From contig CADADR010000008.1 in assembly GCA_902786745.1 (NCBI GenBank), positions 1 to 64,000 of the forward strand: DNA of 64,000 nucleotides, written 5' to 3'. Position 1 is the first letter of the stretch. Each line of letters opens with the position of its first letter. The DNA comes from an uncultured Bacteroidia bacterium (GTDB lineage Bacteria; Bacteroidota; Bacteroidia; Bacteroidales; F082). The translations under genes were made by a program, and so were the position numbers. The notes beneath the pieces are model-generated. The model had not been told where the DNA came from, searched no databases, and saw nothing but the letters and a program-made list of their open reading frames with translations. Shown piece by piece: positions 60,361 to 64,000 of this stretch.

Positions 60361-61302
60361 TCAAGCGATGATTCTCGTCCCACAAGTGGGGTCGCCCAGT
60401 CTCGTGGCCTCGGTGATGATGGCCTCGTGGCCCGTAGCCTCGACGAAGAGGACGGCGGCGCGCACCTTGGGAGCCATGCTGCCTTCGGTAAACTGTCCGT
60501 CGGCCAAGTGTTTCTTGGCCTCAGCCACGGTGATGGTATCCAAAGCCTGTTCGTTTTCCTTGCGGAAGTTGATGTAGACCTTCGGCACGTCGGTGAGGAT
60601 GTAGAACTCATCGGCACCGATGTTGATGGCCGTCATGGCCGATGCGAGGTCCTTGTCGATGACCGCCTCGACACCGCCCAGGCTACCGTCGGGCTTCTCG
60701 ATGACAGGGATGCCACCGCCGCCAACGGTGATGACGATGTTGCCTTGTTCGGCAAGCTGCTTCACAAGACCCACATTCTGGATGGCAATCGGCTTGGGTG
60801 AAGCCACCACCTTACGCCAGCCGCGGCCTTTGGGATCTTCCTTATAGACGGCACCCGTCTCGACAGCGTATTTCTCGGCTTCTTCCTTGGAATAATACGG
60901 GCCAACGGGCTTGGTCGGGTTCTGGAACATGGGGTCGTTCTTGTCGACCACCACCTGCGTCACCAACGTGACCACATTGCGTTTGATGCCTTCCTTAGCG
61001 AAGGTCTTGCCCAAACCCATCTCGATCATGAATCCGATCAGACCTTGGGTCTCGGCCACACAGAAGTCGATAGGCATGCCCGGCACACCAAACTGATGGT
61101 GACCAGCCTCATGCTGCAACATGACATTGCCCACCTGAGGACCGTTGCCATGGCCGATGACCAGATTGTAATCGTTCTTCAGGAAAGGAAGCAACGAATG
61201 GCATGTCTCGGTGACATTCTCCATCTGCTCTCTGTAGGTTCCTTTTTGACCGCCTCTCAACAGGGCGTTTCCGCCAAAGGCGATGACTGCTAATTTCTTC
61301 AT
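60361..61302 (-). CDS. arcC: Carbamate kinase
   Basis: 313 residues. AAK-family motifs: VIAFGGNALLRGGQKGTYRE, LVIGHGNGPQVGNVMLQHEA, VGGGGIPVIEKPDGSLGGVE, GADEFYILTDVPKVYINF and EGSMAPKVRAAVLFVE. It makes ATP from carbamoyl phosphate and ADP, giving carbamate that breaks down to ammonia and carbon dioxide. No arginine deiminase or ornithine transcarbamylase gene is nearby, so the source of carbamoyl phosphate is elsewhere. It follows a small lipoprotein gene by 24 bases. Confidence 0.93.
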   Translation of the reverse strand: MKKLAVIAFGGNALLRGGQKGTYREQMENVTETCHSLLPFLKNDYNLVIGHGNGPQVGNVMLQHEAGHHQFGVPGMPIDFCVAETQGLIGFMIEMGLGKTFAKEGIKRNVVTLVTQVVVDKNDPMFQNPTKPVGPYYSKEEAEKYAVETGAVYKEDPKGRGWRKVVASPKPIAIQNVGLVKQLAEQGNIVITVGGGGIPVIEKPDGSLGGVEAVIDKDLASAMTAINIGADEFYILTDVPKVYINFRKENEQALDTITVAEAKKHLADGQFTEGSMAPKVRAAVLFVEATGHEAIITEATRLGDPTCGTRIIA

Positions 61303-61326
61303 AAATATAAGGATTTGATATTTTTC

Positions 61327-61671
61327 TTATCTCTTCTGATAGGTCACTCTGTATTCTCCTTGACCCAGCACCAGCTTTTCGTCGTCAACGGAGATGATAT
61401 CCAACGTGTCGGCAAACTCATGGGGGTTGGTACCCGTGTACTCGCCTTTGATGATCAGCTTCTTGCCGACCTGTTCCCATTGCTTGTATTCTCTATAGCC
61501 CGTGTTGATCGAAACCACTTCTCCGTTCTGAAGCAAGGTGAAACCAACGTCGCCAAGACCATATTCAGCAGCGGGTTCAACCCAGGTTCCTTCGAGCGAC
61601 TTCGTGCCGCATGAAGTCATGACAAGACCCATAAAAAGCGTTAAAGCAATAAAAATCAATCGTTTATTCAT
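61327..61671 (-). CDS. Small lipocalin-like lipoprotein
   Basis: 114 residues from MNKRLIFIALTLF; the frame extends 10 codons upstream but through spacer. Lipobox in FMGLVMTSC. The mature part has a lipocalin-like start (SLEGTWVEPAAEYGLGDVGF) and short strands (LLQNGEVVSINTGYREYKQW, KLVLGQGEYRVTYQ). Probably an outer-membrane lipocalin-type protein. Upstream of arcC in the same direction. Confidence 0.6.
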   Translation of the reverse strand: MNKRLIFIALTLFMGLVMTSCGTKSLEGTWVEPAAEYGLGDVGFTLLQNGEVVSINTGYREYKQWEQVGKKLIIKGEYTGTNPHEFADTLDIISVDDEKLVLGQGEYRVTYQKR

Positions 61672-61698
61672 TTCTTTTACCTTTTTAATTTGGAGCGG

Positions 61699-61706
61699 CA
61701 AAGATA
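61699..61706 (-). promoter_or_regulatory. -7 box for the lipocalin-like gene
   Basis: CAAAGATA is TATCTTTG on the - strand, 27 bases before the start at 61671. Confidence 0.6.
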
Positions 61707-61735
61707 CGACTTTTTACTTAACAAAAACAAGGGTT

Positions 61736-64000
61736 TCAGCTCTTTTTGGCTATTTTCATCCTATGTACCCATCGTTCGATCTCGCCAAGCCACAGAATCA
61801 GCGATGTCCCAACGATGATACGCACCCACTCGTCAAAAGGCAAAGGCACCACGCTAAACATCTTGCCACCAAAGGTGATGATGAGCACCTGACCTATCGC
61901 TATGATCAAGATGGTAAAGCCAAAACCACGCCTTATGTCTTTGTCGAACAGACCCTTAAACGCAGAGTCCGTGGTGTGGTAGGCCTTGGCGTTGAAGATG
62001 TTCCAGAACTGCATGAACACGAAGATGGTGAAGAGCAGCGACAACTCCTTAGGCGTGAAGTTGCCTCCCACGTGATGGAAATTGAAATAGCTCGTGAGGT
62101 AGTCGCGGAACGAGAACTCGGCCAATGAATCGACACCAAAGTGCATAAAGTATTGGATGAAACCGAACAGCACCGCCACAAATAGCAGGCCTACCCCGAA
62201 AATGCGTCGTCCCATGTCCTTGGTGATGATGAAGGTCGAAGGCGAACGTGGCTTGTCCTTCAAAACGCCATGGTCGGGCGGCAACGAGGCCAAGGCCATA
62301 GCCGCAAAGGTGTCCATGATGAGGTTGATCCACAGCATCTGCGTCACGGTGAGCGGCGACTCGGTGCCCAACATTGCGCCTATCAGCACGATGAGGCAGG
62401 CCGCCACATTGATGGTCATCTGGAAGAGGATGAAACGCTGTATGTTGAGGTAGAGCGAACGGCCCCACATCACGGCGCGGGCTATGCTCTTGAACGAGTT
62501 ATCGAGGATGGTGATGTCGCTGGCCTCCTTGGCCACCGAGGTGCCGTCGCCCATCGAGAGGCCGATTTGCGCACGGTTCAATGCCGGAGCGTCGTTGGTG
62601 CCGTCGCCCGTCACGGCCACCACCTCTCCCCTTTCTTGTAGCAAACGCACAAGGCGTTCCTTGTCGGAAGGTCGTGCACGCGACATAATCTTCAAGTCGC
62701 CGATGCGTTCACGCAACTCGTCATCGGTCAGCAAGTTGAACTCCTTGCCCGTGATCATCTGCCGCTCGGGGTCGTCGTCATCGGTCCACAGCCCCACCTG
62801 ACGGCCGATCTCTCGTGCCGTACCTGGCGTGTCGCCCGTCACGATCTTGATGCCGATGCCCGCATTCAGGCAGTCCTGTATGGAGTCGGCCACGTCGTCG
62901 CGAATCGGGTCGATGATCCCCACAATGCCCAAGAAACACAGGTCTTCTATTTGCAGCTTACCGTTCTCAAAGACGTTTTTCAGATCCTCTTCGGTGATGT
63001 ATTTATAGGCGAATCCCAAGGTGCGCATGGCCTTGCCTTGGTATTCCAGCAGTCGGGTGTCGACCTCCTCCCTCACCTTCGCCACATCGTCTTCGCCATG
63101 GGCCATCTTGACCTTGTTGCAACGTTTCAGCACAATCTCAGGTGCGCCTTTCACATACAACACATACTCGCCCGAAAAGGCCGTCTTGACCACCGTGGCC
63201 ATGTATTTGTACTTCGTCGTGAACGGCAGCTGCTTGACGACTTTCACGCTGGCACGTATCCGTTCATAGTCCACGCTGTTGTCGAAAAGCCATAGCAGCA
63301 AGGCGCCTTCGGTGGGGTTGCCCACCACCTTCACCTTTGTCTTGTTGCTATAATCCAAGAAAGCCGTTGAGTTAAGCGCGATGCCTTCCGACATGAGCCT
63401 TCCCGTCTCGGAATCGTCGAGCCTACTGCCTTTCAGCCCATAGATGAGGCTACCGCCAAGACTCATGCGGTTCTTGGTCAGCGTGCCCGTCTTGTCGGAA
63501 CAAATCACCGTGGCGGCGCCCATGGTCTCGCAGGCATGCATCTTCCTAACCAAGTTATTGGTCTCCAGCATACGCTTCATACTCAACGCCAAACTCAGCG
63601 TGACGCTCATGGGAAGGCCTTCGGGCACAGCCACCACTATCAGCGTGACGGCAATCATCAGGGTGTTCAGCAGATAACGGGCGAAATCCATCCAGCTGAA
63701 AGGCAGATGGTCGCCATAGACGAAATACATCACCAGGCGCAAGACCACGATCAGTCCCGCGATGACATAGCTGGCAATGGTGATGCCATTGCCCAGGCGG
63801 TCGAGCTGCTCGTTCAGGGGCGTCTTCACCTTGTTGTCAATCTGCGCCCCGTGATACACCTTGCCCCACTCCGTGGCATCGCCCACTTTCTCGACCACGA
63901 AGACGCCATGGCCTTCCATCACCGAGCTGCCGCGACAGACGTAGTTGGAGGGATAGGTCGCCTCCGCCTTAAACTCGGACGCTTCCGTTGTCTTACTGCA
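61736..64000 (-). CDS. Calcium-transporting P-type ATPase, 5' end outside window
   Basis: The frame is open to the right edge; the residues beyond the first internal start (SNYVCRGSSVMEGHGVFVVE) are typical of the family, so the gene continues past 64000. Visible: about 754 residues with the phosphorylation site ICSDKTGTLTKNRMS, nucleotide domain (YVLYVKGAPEIVLKRCN), GDGTNDAPALNRAQIG and six C-terminal helices (LMIAVTLIVVAVPEGLPMSV holds PEGLP; NLIMDTFAAMALA). This matches the PMCA-type calcium ATPase. It pumps cations out using ATP. Confidence 0.92.
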   Translation of the reverse strand, partial: CSKTTEASEFKAEATYPSNYVCRGSSVMEGHGVFVVEKVGDATEWGKVYHGAQIDNKVKTPLNEQLDRLGNGITIASYVIAGLIVVLRLVMYFVYGDHLPFSWMDFARYLLNTLMIAVTLIVVAVPEGLPMSVTLSLALSMKRMLETNNLVRKMHACETMGAATVICSDKTGTLTKNRMSLGGSLIYGLKGSRLDDSETGRLMSEGIALNSTAFLDYSNKTKVKVVGNPTEGALLLWLFDNSVDYERIRASVKVVKQLPFTTKYKYMATVVKTAFSGEYVLYVKGAPEIVLKRCNKVKMAHGEDDVAKVREEVDTRLLEYQGKAMRTLGFAYKYITEEDLKNVFENGKLQIEDLCFLGIVGIIDPIRDDVADSIQDCLNAGIGIKIVTGDTPGTAREIGRQVGLWTDDDDPERQMITGKEFNLLTDDELRERIGDLKIMSRARPSDKERLVRLLQERGEVVAVTGDGTNDAPALNRAQIGLSMGDGTSVAKEASDITILDNSFKSIARAVMWGRSLYLNIQRFILFQMTINVAACLIVLIGAMLGTESPLTVTQMLWINLIMDTFAAMALASLPPDHGVLKDKPRSPSTFIITKDMGRRIFGVGLLFVAVLFGFIQYFMHFGVDSLAEFSFRDYLTSYFNFHHVGGNFTPKELSLLFTIFVFMQFWNIFNAKAYHTTDSAFKGLFDKDIRRGFGFTILIIAIGQVLIITFGGKMFSVVPLPFDEWVRIIVGTSLILWLGEIERWVHRMKIAKKS

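Noticed and set aside
60361..61302. Arginine deiminase pathway operon
   Set aside because: Only carbamate kinase is present; no arcA or arcB is found within the window.

Overview
The window is a chromosomal stretch of a member of the Bacteroidota, most likely the order Bacteroidales. The evidence is protein families (a T9SS C-terminal sorting domain, an OMP_b-brl_3 TonB receptor, a FISUMP-type lipoprotein, TPR-HTH membrane regulators, a PG0541-type efflux-associated protein) and promoters that match the Bacteroides -7 box TAnnTTTG in front of many genes, with little Shine-Dalgarno. Species cannot be named from the sequence alone. Both window edges cut genes: a TPR regulator on the left and a P-type calcium ATPase on the right.

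Bases 1-17000 are an accessory region of secreted and envelope proteins, all on the + strand. It holds two related TPR membrane regulators, an S41 peptidase, two paralogous carboxypeptidase-regulatory-like secreted proteins around an EreA/ChaN-like secreted protein, a CPBP intramembrane protease, a T9SS cargo protein, lipoproteins, a TonB-dependent receptor and a small outer-membrane protein. Several neighbours share nearly the same signal-peptide DNA although their mature proteins are unrelated. The region is littered with GC-rich palindromic repeats.

Bases 17000-24080 are an integrated element read on the - strand: tyrosine integrase, an unrecognised 440-residue protein, two small HTH proteins, a VirE-N/BT4734-like protein, a PriCT-2/DUF3987 primase-helicase-like protein and two small paralogous proteins. 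It ends at 24032-24078 in the 3' part of a tRNA-Pro (UGG) gene, cut at the anticodon arm, followed by a perfect terminator palindrome. No intact tRNA-Pro is in the window, so the left end of the island is unresolved. Palindromic repeats lie in frame inside the DUF3987 gene, inside the TPR regulator at 11297, at the end of a small element gene and inside topB.

Bases 24100-64000 look like ordinary chromosome. They contain a DUF1508 protein; a LytS/LytTR two-component pair divergent from a TolC-HlyD-RND efflux operon; an ABC-F ATPase operon; galactose mutarotase; a 5'-nucleotidase; a hybrid-kinase phosphorelay facing a sigma-54 response regulator; a coiled-coil lipoprotein; an MBL hydrolase; a ureohydrolase with an EamA transporter; a phosphate operon (DUF47-Pit-DUF47-pncB-HD); an operon of two Kef antiporters with topB; an acyl-CoA ligase; a phosphopantetheinyl transferase; carbamate kinase; a lipocalin-like lipoprotein; and the calcium ATPase.

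The most promising lead is at 37766-42735. A hybrid kinase with REC and HPt domains lies beside an NtrC-type regulator. The next gene, a Cbp1-like coiled-coil lipoprotein, has a good sigma-54 promoter (42585-42600) and a perfect 14-bp palindrome about 120 bp upstream of the predicted start site, with extra half-sites in phase and one in the regulator's own promoter. This reads as a complete local circuit: sensor, phosphorelay, sigma-54 activator, surface lipoprotein.
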